This document shows positions 55,598 through 64,000 of a DNA stretch of 64,000 nucleotides, in pieces. The stretch is from positions 558,001-622,000 of the forward strand of contig CAVSGZ010000013.1 of assembly GCA_963727765.1 (NCBI GenBank), written 5' to 3'. The stretch comes from FEN-299 sp963727765 (GTDB taxonomy: Bacteria; Acidobacteriota; Vicinamibacteria; Vicinamibacterales; Fen-181). The position numbers and the translations under genes were made by a program. How positions within the stretch are numbered: position 1 is the first letter of the stretch; each line of letters opens with the position of its first letter. The notes beneath the pieces were generated by a model. The model ran no database searches. It saw only the letters and a list, made by a program, of their open reading frames with translations, and was not told where the DNA came from.

Positions 55598-56995
55598 CTA
55601 GGTCTTCTTTTCGGCTCCGCGCCCCATCTTCTTCAATGCGACCCAGCCCTCCTTGTTCTCCTGGCGGCCCCGGGCGATCCCGAGCGCCCCGGCCGGCACG
55701 TCCTTCGTGATGGACGAGCCGGCCGCGACGTAGGCCCCGCGCCCGATTCGGACCGGCGCGATGAGCTGCGTGTCGCTGCCGATGAAGACCTCGTCCTCGA
55801 TCACCGTCGGGCTCTTGCGCACCCCGTCGTAGTTGCAGGTGATCGTGCCCGCCCCGATGTTCACCTTCTCGCCGATCGTCGCGTCGCCGAGGTAGGCGAG
55901 GTGGCTGGCCTTCGACCCCGCGCCGAGCCGGGTTTTCTTGAGCTCGACGAAGTTCCCGACCCGCGAGCCGGCGCCGAGATCCGATTCGGGGCGGAGGTGG
56001 GCGAAGGGGCCGACGCGCGCGCCGGCCGCGATTCGTGCGCCGACGATCAGGCAGTGATCGAGCACGGTGACGTCGTCGGCCAGCTGGGAGTCGACGATGC
56101 GAACGCCGCCGTGGATGACGGCGCGAGCCCCGATTCGGGTCCGGCCCAGGAGGTGGACGCCGGGCTTGATCACGCTGTCCGGCCCCACGATGACGCCGGC
56201 GTCCACGTAGACCGTGGCGGGGTCTTCGAGCGTCACGCCCGACGCCATCAGCGCGTCGCGCCGCCGCTGCCAGACGCGGGCGCTCATCGCGGCAAGCTCG
56301 GCGCGTGTGTTGACGCCGAGGATCTCCTCGGGACGGGCGACCGGGATCGCCACCACGCGACGGCCGGCGCGACGGTAGATCCCGACCAGGTCCGGGAGGT
56401 AGTACTCCCGCTGCGAGTTGGTCGACGCGATCTGGTCCAGGGCTGGAAAGAGCGGCTCGAGGTCGAACGCGTAGATCCCGGCGTTGATCTCGCGGATCTC
56501 CCGCTCGGCGGCCGACGCGTCGTGGTGTTCGACAATGCCCGCCACCGCCTCGCCGTCGCGGAGGATGCGCCCGTAGCCCGACGGATCATCCACCACCGCC
56601 GTCAGGAGCGTGGCGGCCGCCCCGGCTTCCTCGCGCCGCGCCACCAGCGCGCGAAGCGTCTCGGGCGAGAGCAGCGGCACGTCGCCCGAGAGGACGACGA
56701 GCGTGCCGCGCAGGCCCGACAGCAGCGGGGCGGCCTGCTGGACGGCGTGCGCCGTGCCAAGCTGCGGCTCCTGGAGCACGAAGCGGAGATCGGCGTCGGC
56801 GGCCAGCGCCGCGCGCAACTCGTCGGCCTGGTAGCCCACGACCAGCGTCCTGGTGGCGGCGCCGAGCGACGCCGAGGCGGCGAGGACGTAGTCGATCATG
56901 GGGGCGCCGGCCACAGCGTGGAGCACTTTCGGCCGGGCGGACTTCATGCGCGTGCCCTTGCCGGCGGCAAGGATCAGGACGTGACACATGGACAT
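55598..56995 (-). CDS. glmU: bifunctional GlcN-1-P acetyltransferase / GlcNAc-1-P uridyltransferase
   Basis: 465 aa. The uridyltransferase domain opens ILAAGKGTRMKSARPKVLHA and carries GTAHAVQQA; the C-terminal left-handed beta helix (VNIGAGTITCNYDGVRK, FIGSDTQLIAPVRIGRGAYV) is the acetyltransferase. Completes UDP-GlcNAc synthesis with glmS, 14 nt downstream. ATG 56995 was chosen over 56989 and an upstream start at 57013. Confidence 0.94.
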   Translation of the reverse strand: MSMCHVLILAAGKGTRMKSARPKVLHAVAGAPMIDYVLAASASLGAATRTLVVGYQADELRAALAADADLRFVLQEPQLGTAHAVQQAAPLLSGLRGTLVVLSGDVPLLSPETLRALVARREEAGAAATLLTAVVDDPSGYGRILRDGEAVAGIVEHHDASAAEREIREINAGIYAFDLEPLFPALDQIASTNSQREYYLPDLVGIYRRAGRRVVAIPVARPEEILGVNTRAELAAMSARVWQRRRDALMASGVTLEDPATVYVDAGVIVGPDSVIKPGVHLLGRTRIGARAVIHGGVRIVDSQLADDVTVLDHCLIVGARIAAGARVGPFAHLRPESDLGAGSRVGNFVELKKTRLGAGSKASHLAYLGDATIGEKVNIGAGTITCNYDGVRKSPTVIEDEVFIGSDTQLIAPVRIGRGAYVAAGSSITKDVPAGALGIARGRQENKEGWVALKKMGRGAEKKT

Positions 56996-57048
56996 GCGCC
57001 TATTGAAGCACACTTGCGGGCCGGCCCGTCGACGGTTGTCGAGCGGGC

Positions 57049-57804
57049 CTACCGCCTGCGCGCGGTGGTCCGACGCTGGGGCGCCGCCGGCGGCGGCGCG
57101 ACGGAGGCATGGAAGCCGGCGTTCTGCCGTAACGGCTCGAGGTCCGCGTCCGCCGACGACAGGAACCTGTTCTCCGGGTTCAACTCGACCGCGCGCCGGA
57201 GGTGCGCCAGCGCCTGCTCGACGTCGCCCATCGAGGTGAGAGCCACCGTGAGCAGGTATTGCACGTGATCGCTTTCGGGGTTCTCCGCCTCGAGCGTCCG
57301 CAGCAGCCGCAAGCCCTCGTCGAGCGATCCGCGGTTGATGGAGACGGTGGCGGCGTTGAGCCGATCGTCGAACGAGCGCGGCTTGAGTCCCGCGCCCCTC
57401 GCCTGGCGCTCGCAGATGCTCAGGTAGACGCGCGCGCGCTCCTGCATCTCCTTCTCGTCGGGAAAATCGGAGACCACCGCCTTGAACGCCGCCGCCGCCC
57501 GATCGAACTGGCGCTGTTGCAGCGCCTTGAACCCTCGCTCGAAGGCCTGCACGGCGTGATGGTGCGAAGGCGCGTGAGAGGGCGGAGCAGGTTGGGGGCG
57601 CTTGAGCTTCGGCCGCGCGACAGGCGGCCTGGCCGTCGGCTTTCTGGCGGGCTTCTTGCCAGCCGGCGGGGCCGCGCTGCGCCGCTTGGCTGGAGCCGCG
57701 GACGCACGAACTGGCTTGCGGACCCTCTTCGTCCTGGAATTGACACGAGCAACCGGCTTCTTCTTCGCGGTCGGCCTGGAGACGGTGCGTCGCTGCTTGG
57801 GCAT
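57049..57804 (-). CDS. TPR protein with histone-H1-like basic N-terminus
   Basis: 251 aa from ATG 57804. Residues 1-80 are Lys/Arg/Pro/Ala-rich with PAKK-type repeats (RPTAKKKPVARV, PAGKKPARKPTARPPVARPK), like bacterial histone H1-type tails. Residues 85-225 contain tetratricopeptide-like helices (AFERGFKALQQRQFDRAAAA, EQALAHLRRAVELNPEN). Ends in a basic RTTARRR tail. It may link DNA or polyanion binding to protein scaffolding; that is inference. A longer in-frame start at 57888 lacks support. Confidence 0.6.
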   Translation of the reverse strand: MPKQRRTVSRPTAKKKPVARVNSRTKRVRKPVRASAAPAKRRSAAPPAGKKPARKPTARPPVARPKLKRPQPAPPSHAPSHHHAVQAFERGFKALQQRQFDRAAAAFKAVVSDFPDEKEMQERARVYLSICERQARGAGLKPRSFDDRLNAATVSINRGSLDEGLRLLRTLEAENPESDHVQYLLTVALTSMGDVEQALAHLRRAVELNPENRFLSSADADLEPLRQNAGFHASVAPPPAAPQRRTTARRR

Positions 57805-57929
57805 GAGCTTGTCCACCGAGAAGGCGGCGCCCGGATGACGAGTCGTGATTGGCGGCGCTAACTTAACAAATGGGCTGGATTCGGTCAAGCCGGCATTGCG
57901 CGGGTTCTTGCTGGCCAGGCGCTATTTTG

Positions 57930-58782
57930 TCATTCGACCGAGCGCCTGGCGTCCTCGATGGCCTTGTAAATATCGCGTGAACTCATGCCGTAGCGGTCGG
58001 CCAATCGCCCAATGGCCTCTCTTCGGGACAAACCCTCGTGTTCTGTTATTTGACAGAACACGTCCAGCAATATCGACGATGACGGCAATGGTTCGGCTGG
58101 CGCGTTGTCGTCTTGGGCCCCGCCGAGCACGATTGTAAATTCACCGCGTGATTTCGGTCATTCGACCAATGACATCGGAGATCTTTCCACGAATCAGCTC
58201 CTCGTGGACCTTGGTCAGCTCCCGTCCGACGACAACGGGCCGGTCGCCAACGACGCGGAGGATGGCTTCGAGCGTCCCCCGCACCCGGTGCGGAGCCTCG
58301 AAAAAGACGAGGGTCTCGCGGCGGGCGCCCAATTCGGCAAGCCAGCGGTCCCTGGCTTGTTGCCGGGGTGGCGGGAACCCGACGAACGAGAACGAACTCG
58401 TCGGCAGGCCGGAGGACACGAGCGCCGTCAGCACCGAGCTTGCGCCGGGGATGGCCTCGACCCTGAATCCGGCATCGATGGCCGCCCTGACCAGCCGGTA
58501 TCCGGGGTCGGAAATGCCGGGGGTCCCGGCGTCGGAGACGAGCGCCACGCTCTCGCCGGCGGCCAGCCGGGCGAGCAGCCGCGGCGTCTTCTCGCGCTCG
58601 ACCTGTTCGTAGAAACTCGTCGTGGGGGTATGGATGTCGAAGTGAGACAGGAGCTTGGCTGTGCGGCGCGTGTCCTCGGCCGCCACGAGCGCGACCTCGC
58701 GGAGCACCCGCAACGCCCGAAGCGTGATGTCCTCGAGATTGCCGATCGGCGTGGCGACGAGAAACAGCGTGGGTGAAGCCAT
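57930..58782 (-). CDS. rsmI: 16S rRNA C1402 2'-O-methyltransferase RsmI, one frameshift
   Basis: Tetrapyrrole-methylase fold enzyme modifying the ribosomal decoding centre. Opening LFLVATPIGNLEDITLRALR, VSDAGTPGISDPGYRLV, FVGFPPPR and VGRELTKVHEE are characteristic. The frame ends early at 58141 (TRWITR-type end MTEITR-stop), but the next frame continues GEFTIVLGGAQDD and a helix-turn-helix-like C-terminal domain (SRREAIGRLADRYGMSSRDI) found in RsmI. Removing one C at about 58146 joins them into 283 aa, the normal length. Likely a sequence error. Confidence 0.82.
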
Positions 58783-58926
58783 GCCAGTCCAGCGTAATGA
58801 CCGCGGCGCTTGAGATATTGTACCATTGGAATGAGGGGCAGTTTGCCGGCCGAAGGCTGGCGAGGCGGGCCTCGGGCCGCCGAGCCCATCCGACTTCCTG
58901 CAGGGTCGCCGAATTCGAGGGCACGC

Positions 58927-60588
58927 GTGCAATCATCCGAACCGCTCCATCATTTTGTCGACGACTACCTGGGCTACTTGTACGAGGCCTGTCCGACCAG
59001 TGCCACGCTCGACGGCGTGCACACTTACGACGATCTGCTCGAGGACCTCAGCCGCAGCGCCCTCGAGGCGCAGGCCCGCGCGCTCTCGGGCTTCAGCCGG
59101 CGCCTCGACGAGATCCCGATCGAAGGTCTGACCGAGGTCGAGCGGATCGAGCACCCGGTGATCGCCGCGAACATCCGCGCCAGGGCCTTCGAGCTCGAGG
59201 AGGTCCGCACCTGGGAGCGCAACCCGCAGTTCTACGCCGACGTGTTGGCGACCAGCCTGGCGACGCAGTCGATCTTTCCCTACGCGCCCGAGGAAGAGCG
59301 GGCCCGCCGCATGTTGTCCAAGCTGAGGCAGGCTCCGCGGCTCATCCAGGCGGCCCGCGACAACGTCAAGGAGCCGCCCGGAATCTTCGCCAAGATCGGG
59401 CTCGAGACGATGCGCGGCGTGTTGAAGTTCATCGAGCACGACCTCCCGCGCGCCTTTTCGACCGTGGACAACCTGCATCTGCTCGGCGACCTGGCCGACG
59501 CATCGGTCGAGGCGGCGGATGCCGTGAAGGGATACGCCGGTTATCTCGAGGCCGAGCTGGCGCCGAAGGCGCGGACATCCTTCCGCCTCGGCCGCGACAA
59601 GTTCGAGAAGAAACTGCAGCTCGAAGAAGGCATTTCGCTGGGCGTCGACAAGCTGCTGGCGATCGCGACCCGCGAGCTGTGGGCGGCGCAGGAGGAATTC
59701 CGGCGCACGGCCGCGCGCCTCAACGGGGGCGGCGACCCGATGGAGGCGTGGCGAAAAGCGAAGGGCGAGCACCCCGGCCCCGGGCACATGGTCGAGATGG
59801 CGCAGTCGCAGGTCGCTCAGCTTCTGACCTTCATCACGCGCCACGACCTGGTGACCATCCCGCCGGCCGAGCCGCTGGTGGTGGCGCAGACGCCGGACTT
59901 CTACCGCTGGTCGTTCGCGAGCCTCTGGACGCCCGGGCCGTTCGAGTCGAAGCCGGCGCGCTCCTACTACTACATCACCGATGCCGATCCGTCGTGGCCG
60001 CCCGAGCGCCAAGCCGAGCACCTGCGCGACTTCGCCGCCGCGACACTGTGGTCGATCTCGATGCACGAGGCCTACCCGGGTCACTTCGTCCACGCCTTGC
60101 ACCTGCGGCGCATCGAGTCCAAGCTCCGGAAGTCGTTCCTCTTCTCCCCGGCCTCTGCCGTCGAGGGGTGGGCGCACTACTGCGAGCAGCTGATGATCGA
60201 GGCCGGGTTCGAGAAGGGCAACCCGACGGTGCGCCTTGGCCAGATCGCCGAGGCGCTCATCCGGCTCGCCCGCTTCATCGTCGGCATCCGCCTGCACGCC
60301 GAGGACATGTCGGTCGAGGCCGGCATGCGGTTCTTCCGCGACGAGGCGTTCATGGAGGAGGCCGGCGCCAGGCGCGAGGCCGAGCGCGGAGCCTTCGACC
60401 CGACCTACCTGGTCTACAGCGCGGGCAAGCTGATGCTGCTCAAGCTGCGCGCCGACTACAAGGCGCAGCAGGGGAGCAGGTTCTCGCTGCGCGCGTTCCA
60501 CGACACCTACCTCGGCAACGGCACGCTCCCGATCTGGGCGCAGCGCCGGCTCATGCTGCCAGGGGATCGGGGCGAAGTGATCGAATAG
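58927..60588 (+). CDS. DUF885 family metallo-carboxypeptidase
   Basis: 553 aa. Zinc motif ISMHEAYPGHFVHALHL (HExxxGH type) with a downstream glutamate region VEGWAHYCEQLMIEAG, and the helical body of the DUF885 family, which includes peptidases related in fold to M32. GTG 58927 has GAGGG at good spacing; the upstream in-frame ATG at 58810 adds 39 residues without homology. No signal peptide is visible, so it is probably cytoplasmic. Substrate unknown. Confidence 0.85.
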   Translation: MQSSEPLHHFVDDYLGYLYEACPTSATLDGVHTYDDLLEDLSRSALEAQARALSGFSRRLDEIPIEGLTEVERIEHPVIAANIRARAFELEEVRTWERNPQFYADVLATSLATQSIFPYAPEEERARRMLSKLRQAPRLIQAARDNVKEPPGIFAKIGLETMRGVLKFIEHDLPRAFSTVDNLHLLGDLADASVEAADAVKGYAGYLEAELAPKARTSFRLGRDKFEKKLQLEEGISLGVDKLLAIATRELWAAQEEFRRTAARLNGGGDPMEAWRKAKGEHPGPGHMVEMAQSQVAQLLTFITRHDLVTIPPAEPLVVAQTPDFYRWSFASLWTPGPFESKPARSYYYITDADPSWPPERQAEHLRDFAAATLWSISMHEAYPGHFVHALHLRRIESKLRKSFLFSPASAVEGWAHYCEQLMIEAGFEKGNPTVRLGQIAEALIRLARFIVGIRLHAEDMSVEAGMRFFRDEAFMEEAGARREAERGAFDPTYLVYSAGKLMLLKLRADYKAQQGSRFSLRAFHDTYLGNGTLPIWAQRRLMLPGDRGEVIE

Positions 60589-60592
60589 TCCA

Positions 60593-60919
60593 ATGCCACT
60601 CTACGAATATCAGTGCGAGAGTTGCGGCGCCAGGTTCGAAGTGATTCAGCGGTTCACCGATCCGGTCGTGGGCACCTGCAAGAAGTGCGGCGGGACGGTG
60701 CGGCGGTTGCTGTCGGCCCCGGCCATCCAGTTCAAGGGAACGGGCTGGTACATCACGGACTACGCGCGCAAGGGCATGACTGGCGGCGACGCCGACAAGT
60801 CGTCGTCGGCTCCAGCCACAACCGCCGCGGCCGACAAGACGACCGCCGCGACCGACAAGCCCTCCGCCGCGCCTGAAACCTCCAGCGCGAAGCCGTCGGG
60901 GTCGCCGCCCAAGTCCTGA
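60593..60919 (+). CDS. FmdB-family zinc ribbon protein with Ala/Ser/Thr tail
   Basis: 108 aa. Typical MPLYEYQCESCGARFEVIQRF start, second knuckle CKKCGG, and the family's GTGWYITDY. A low-complexity Ala/Ser/Thr/Lys tail (about 60-108) follows. It begins 4 nt after the DUF885 stop. Second FmdB gene in the window. Confidence 0.85.
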   Translation: MPLYEYQCESCGARFEVIQRFTDPVVGTCKKCGGTVRRLLSAPAIQFKGTGWYITDYARKGMTGGDADKSSSAPATTAAADKTTAATDKPSAAPETSSAKPSGSPPKS

Positions 60920-60923
60920 GCGC

Positions 60924-61795
60924 TCACTGCTCCAGGACAGACCGCAGGTAGTCCTTGAACGCGCCGGCCAGCTCGGGCCGCCGCAGCGCGAAATAGACCA
61001 TCGCCTTCAGGAGCCCGAGCTTGTTGCCCGTGTCGTGGCGGACCCCCTTGACCTCGCAGGCGTAGATCGGCCGCTGCCGCAGCAGACGGCGCAGGCCGTT
61101 GGTGAGCTGGATTTCGCCCGTGCGGTCGACCTGGGTCTCGGCCAGCGCCGGGAAGATGTCTGGCGTCAGGATGTAGCGGCCGATGATGGCGAGGTTCGAC
61201 GGGGCCTCCTCGCGCTTCGGCTTCTCGACCAGATCCTTCACCCGATACACGCCGTCGCCGAGCGACTCGGCGATGTCGACGATCCCGTAGGCCGAGACGG
61301 TTCCTCCGGCACGCGCTCGACGGCGAGCACCGGCCCCTGCACGCGCTCGAAGAGGTCGATCATCTGGCGCAGCGCCGGCGGATCGGCGTCGATCACGTCG
61401 TCGCCGAGGATGACCGCGAACGGTTCCTCGCCCACCAGCTCGCGCGTGACGAGCACCGCGTGGCCCAGGCCGAGCGGCTCGCGCTGGCGAACGTACGCGA
61501 AGTTGACCAGGCTCGAGACCTTCCGGACCTCGGCGAGGAGGTCGGTCTTGCCGCGCGACTGAAGGAACAACTCCAGTTCGACCGACGTGTCGAAGTGATC
61601 CTCGATCGCGTTCTTGCCGCGGCCGGTGACGAGGATGACGCTCTCCACGCCCGAGGCGATGGCCTCCTCGACGCCGTACTGGATCACCGGCTTGTCGACG
61701 AGCACCAGCATCTCCTTCGGCTGGGCCTTGGTCGCCGGCAGGAACCGGGTGCCGAGGCCGGCGGCGGGGAACACGGCTTTGCGAATGCTGGTCAC
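60924..61795 (-). CDS. galU: UTP-glucose-1-phosphate uridylyltransferase, one frameshift
   Basis: 290 aa once corrected. KAVFPAAGLGTRFLPATKAQ is the nucleotide-binding start; VTGRGKNAIEDHFD and HAVLVTRELVGEEPF follow. The two halves meet near 61301: the first frame reads VERVPEEPSRP, the second TVSAYGIVDIAESLG; adding one missing A restores VPEETVSAYGIVD. Makes UDP-glucose for surface polysaccharide and envelope sugars. This is the only deletion-type shift among those seen. Confidence 0.85.
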
Positions 61796-61914
61796 GGGCG
61801 GGCCTCCTCGCGGGAGATCGTATCCGAGGTTCGGTCCGGGAGGAAGAACCGGCCCGGATCCGGGGCGAAACGTCTGGCCCGGCGTCGCCGGAATCGCGTA
61901 GGATGGCAGGAGAC

Positions 61915-63204
61915 ATGCTCGATCCGAACTTCGTCCGCGACCACCTCGATCTCGTGCGGGCCGGCCTCCGGAGCCGCGGCATCGACCCCGACGCCGACCT
62001 TGCTGCGCTGGCCGGGTTCGACACGCGCCGCCGCGCCGTCATCGTCGAGGTCGAAGAGCTGAAGCGGCAGCAGAACACGTCGGGCGAGGAAGTCGCCCGC
62101 GCCAAGAAGGAAGGGCGCGACCCGAGCGCCGTGTTTGCCGCCAACCGCGAGCGCGGCCAGCAAATCAAGCGGCTCGAGGCGGACCTCGAAGCGATCGAGC
62201 GGCTGCGCACGGGGCTCCTGCTGACGATCCCCAACCTGCCGGCGGCGCGCGTGCCGGTGGGGAAGAGCGCCGCCGACAACCTGGAGGTGCGGCGGGTCGG
62301 CGAGCCGCGCGCGTTCGACTTCGAGCCGCAGGCCCACTGGGATCTCGGGCCCGCGCTCGGCATCATCGACTTCGAGCGCGCCACGAAGGTGTCGGGGGCG
62401 CGGTTCGCCTTCCTGATGGGCGACGGCGCCCGCCTCTCCCGCGCGCTCATCAACTTCATGCTCTCGCTGCACTCGACCGAGCACGGCTATCTCGAGGTCG
62501 AGCCGCCGTTCATGGTCAACGCGGAGGCGCTGACCGGCACCGGCAACCTGCCGAAGTTCGAGGCGGACCTGTTCAAGATCGCCGGCGACTGGGATCTCTA
62601 TCTCGTGCCGACCGCCGAGGTCCCGCTCACCAACCTGCATCGCGGGGAGATCCTCGACGGCCGCCGGCTCCCGCTCAAGTACTGCGCCTACACCCCGTGC
62701 TTCCGCAGCGAGGCCGGGTCGTACGGCGCGGACGTGCGCGGCCTCATCCGGCAGCACCAGTTCGACAAGGTGGAGCTGGTCAAGTTCGCGCACCCAGACA
62801 GGTCGCACGAGGAACTCGAGAGCCTGACGCACGACGCCGAGCAGGTGCTCGTCCGGCTCGGCCTCCCGTTCCGGACCGTGATGCTCTGCACCGGCGACAT
62901 GGGCTTCGCCTCGGCGACGACCTACGACATCGAGGTGTGGCTGCCGAGCCAGCGGACCTACCGCGAGATCTCGTCGTGCAGCAACACCGAGGCGTTCCAG
63001 GCGCGCCGCGCGAACATCAAGTTCCGCCCCGAGGGGAAGGGGAAGGCGGAGTTCGTGCACACGCTCAACGGATCGGGGCTCGCCGTCGGCCGCACGCTCA
63101 TCGCGATCGTCGAGAACTACCAGCAGAAGGACGGGTCGATCGTGATCCCGGAGGCGCTGAGGCCGTTCATGGGAGGGCAGGAGCGCATCGTCGCACGGGC
63201 GTAG
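61915..63204 (+). CDS. serS: seryl-tRNA synthetase
   Basis: 429 aa, class II synthetase. N-terminal coiled-coil arm (about 30-110, FDTRRRAVIVEVEELKRQQN) that grips the tRNA long variable arm, motif 2 CFRSEAGSYG, motif 3 NGSGLAVGRTLIAIVENYQQ. It charges tRNA-Ser and also tRNA-Sec, the first step of selenocysteine synthesis. ATG 61915 is preferred; ATG 61903 adds four residues. A serine tRNA gene lies 126 nt downstream. Confidence 0.95.
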   Translation: MLDPNFVRDHLDLVRAGLRSRGIDPDADLAALAGFDTRRRAVIVEVEELKRQQNTSGEEVARAKKEGRDPSAVFAANRERGQQIKRLEADLEAIERLRTGLLLTIPNLPAARVPVGKSAADNLEVRRVGEPRAFDFEPQAHWDLGPALGIIDFERATKVSGARFAFLMGDGARLSRALINFMLSLHSTEHGYLEVEPPFMVNAEALTGTGNLPKFEADLFKIAGDWDLYLVPTAEVPLTNLHRGEILDGRRLPLKYCAYTPCFRSEAGSYGADVRGLIRQHQFDKVELVKFAHPDRSHEELESLTHDAEQVLVRLGLPFRTVMLCTGDMGFASATTYDIEVWLPSQRTYREISSCSNTEAFQARRANIKFRPEGKGKAEFVHTLNGSGLAVGRTLIAIVENYQQKDGSIVIPEALRPFMGGQERIVARA

Positions 63205-63210
63205 AATGGG

Positions 63211-63316
63211 GAACCGGGATCGGGGATCAGGGTTCAGGGATCAGCGATCGGGGATCGCGATCCGGCGCATCGTGCGTCCCTGATCCCGGACCCCCGGCCC
63301 CCGATCCCTGATTGCG
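63211..63316. repeat. inverted repeat between serS and tRNA-Ser
   Basis: GGGATCAGG/CCTGATCCC-type blocks repeated in direct and inverted order, able to form a large hairpin; related to the element at 39549. May end serS transcription, but no T-run follows. Confidence 0.55.
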
Positions 63317-63330
63317 TCAGGTCCGAGAGC

Positions 63331-63420
63331 GGAGAGGTGGCCGAGCGGTCGATGGCGGCGGTCTTGAAAACCGCTGCACGGGGAACCGTGCCGGGGGTTC
63401 GAATCCCTCCCTCTCCGCCA
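63331..63420 (+). tRNA. tRNA-Ser (anticodon UGA)
   Basis: Acceptor stem GGAGAGG/CCTCTCC, anticodon loop CTTGAAA with TGA at 63365-63367, a long variable arm, T-loop GGTTCGAATCC and an encoded CCA end. Class II serine tRNA reading UCA and, with wobble, other UCN codons. Confidence 0.95.
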
Positions 63421-63433
63421 ACCTTCGCTCTCC

Positions 63434-63602
63434 CTCGGCTTGCTCGACCCTCGGGAGAGCTACGGTTGGCAAGCCAGCGGCAGGCGAAGGTTGTCCCGCC
63501 GTAGCGGGGGGAGGAGTGAGGCTTGCCGGACCGCCGCGAAGGCGGACGGCTAGGCTCACCTCCGGCTTGCTTCCCTCCTCGGCGAGCCACGGTTGGCAAG
63601 CC
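63434..63602. repeat. pair of 42-nt repeats downstream of tRNA-Ser
   Basis: Copies at 63434-63475 and 63561-63602 share GGCTTGCT...ACGGTTGGCAAGCC, so each copy is also a short inverted repeat. They fill most of the stretch between the tRNA and the next gene. Confidence 0.65.
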
Positions 63603-63665
63603 ATCCCGCTCGTTTCCGGCGCGGGCGCGCCACAGTCCGCAGCGCTTTCCGCCGATAAACAGGGA

Positions 63666-64000
63666 GTGGAGACGACCAGCCCGGGGCCGGGCGCGACAGA
63701 CGAGCTGGATCAGGGCAAGGCCGGGTCGGCGCTGAACGAGACGTGCGCCGACAGCCGTCGAGCCGTGCTGCGGCCAGACCTGAGTCGGTTCCTCGTCGAT
63801 TTCTCGATCGCCCTACACCGCATCGCTTTGTATCCCCGCGACCATCCGTCGCTCGTTCCCGTCCTCGACGCCCTGGCCAGGCGGGCGGACGAGATGCTGC
63901 AGGACCGCCCGCGGCTCGCGGTGGGCGTGGCGCGTGACCGGCTCGTGATCGAGGGGGTCGTCAGCGAAGCGCGGCATCCGCTGCTCCGCGGGCTCGCCGA
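63666..64000 (+). CDS. N-terminal part of an unrecognised gene
   Basis: Open from GTG 63666 to the window end, about 111 residues. After a polar N-terminus of 35 residues it becomes helical and hydrophobic (FLVDFSIALHRIALYPRDHP, VLDALARRADEMLQ, LAVGVARDRLVIEG). No family recognised from this part. The start is uncertain. Confidence 0.55.
   Translation, partial: METTSPGPGATDELDQGKAGSALNETCADSRRAVLRPDLSRFLVDFSIALHRIALYPRDHPSLVPVLDALARRADEMLQDRPRLAVGVARDRLVIEGVVSEARHPLLRGLA

Overview
The window looks like the replication-origin region of a high-GC bacterial chromosome. Gene content and style (very high GC, GTG starts, many GAF and response-regulator proteins, paired b-type ATP synthase subunits, DUF885 peptidase) best fit an Acidobacteriota chromosome, perhaps Vicinamibacteria. 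That placement is inferred from recall, not from a search.

Layout. 1-3.5 kb: the tail of a possible M1-type peptidase, an orphan NuoG-like gene broken by two single-base shifts, and a membrane GAF protein. 3.6-9.6 kb: a GAF-GAF-SpoIIE phosphatase, FabZ, an OB/HD nuclease, a copper ATPase and a 33-aa membrane microprotein. 9.5-14.1 kb: a regulatory block of a hybrid histidine kinase, a FliA-type sigma factor, a 75-aa protein that is only a kinase dimerisation helix pair, and an NtrC-type sigma-54 activator. A sigma-54-like promoter and palindromic upstream sites lie in front of the sigma factor gene. 14-18.7 kb: small genes (RG-rich protein, Dabb protein, two zinc ribbons, HAD phosphatase, dusB, four-helix-bundle protein) separated by arrays of a 20-nt repeat. 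18.7-25.5 kb (minus strand): PP2C, hldE-type nucleotidyltransferase, mfd, surA-like, NusG paralogue. 25.4-31.6 kb: atpF'-F-H-A-G-D-C without the a and c subunits. 31.7-32.7 kb: selD, itself a selenoprotein with an in-frame UGA. 33-42.3 kb: the classical origin-left genes rpmH-rnpA-yidD-yidC-jag-mnmE-mnmG-rsmG-parA-parB, with two parS sites. 42.3-50.6 kb: origin and dnaA-dnaN-gyrB-gyrA. 50.6-64 kb: a lipoprotein, pcrA-glmS-glmU, a TPR protein, rsmI, a DUF885 peptidase, FmdB zinc ribbon, galU, serS, a serine tRNA and the start of an unrecognised gene.

Gene direction mostly follows replication: minus strand left of the origin, plus strand for dnaA-dnaN-gyrB-gyrA right of it.

Caution on sequence quality: nuoG (twice), the HAD gene, gyrB, gyrA, rsmI and galU each carry a single-base frameshift in a well conserved stretch, usually an extra C. 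Because gyrA and gyrB are essential, most of these are probably base-calling or assembly errors. They are listed as whole genes with the break marked.

The most interesting items are the selenocysteine-containing SelD with its hairpin, the sigma-54/activator/FliA module with its lone DHp protein, and the 20-nt repeat arrays whose last unit always stops at a gene's start or stop codon.
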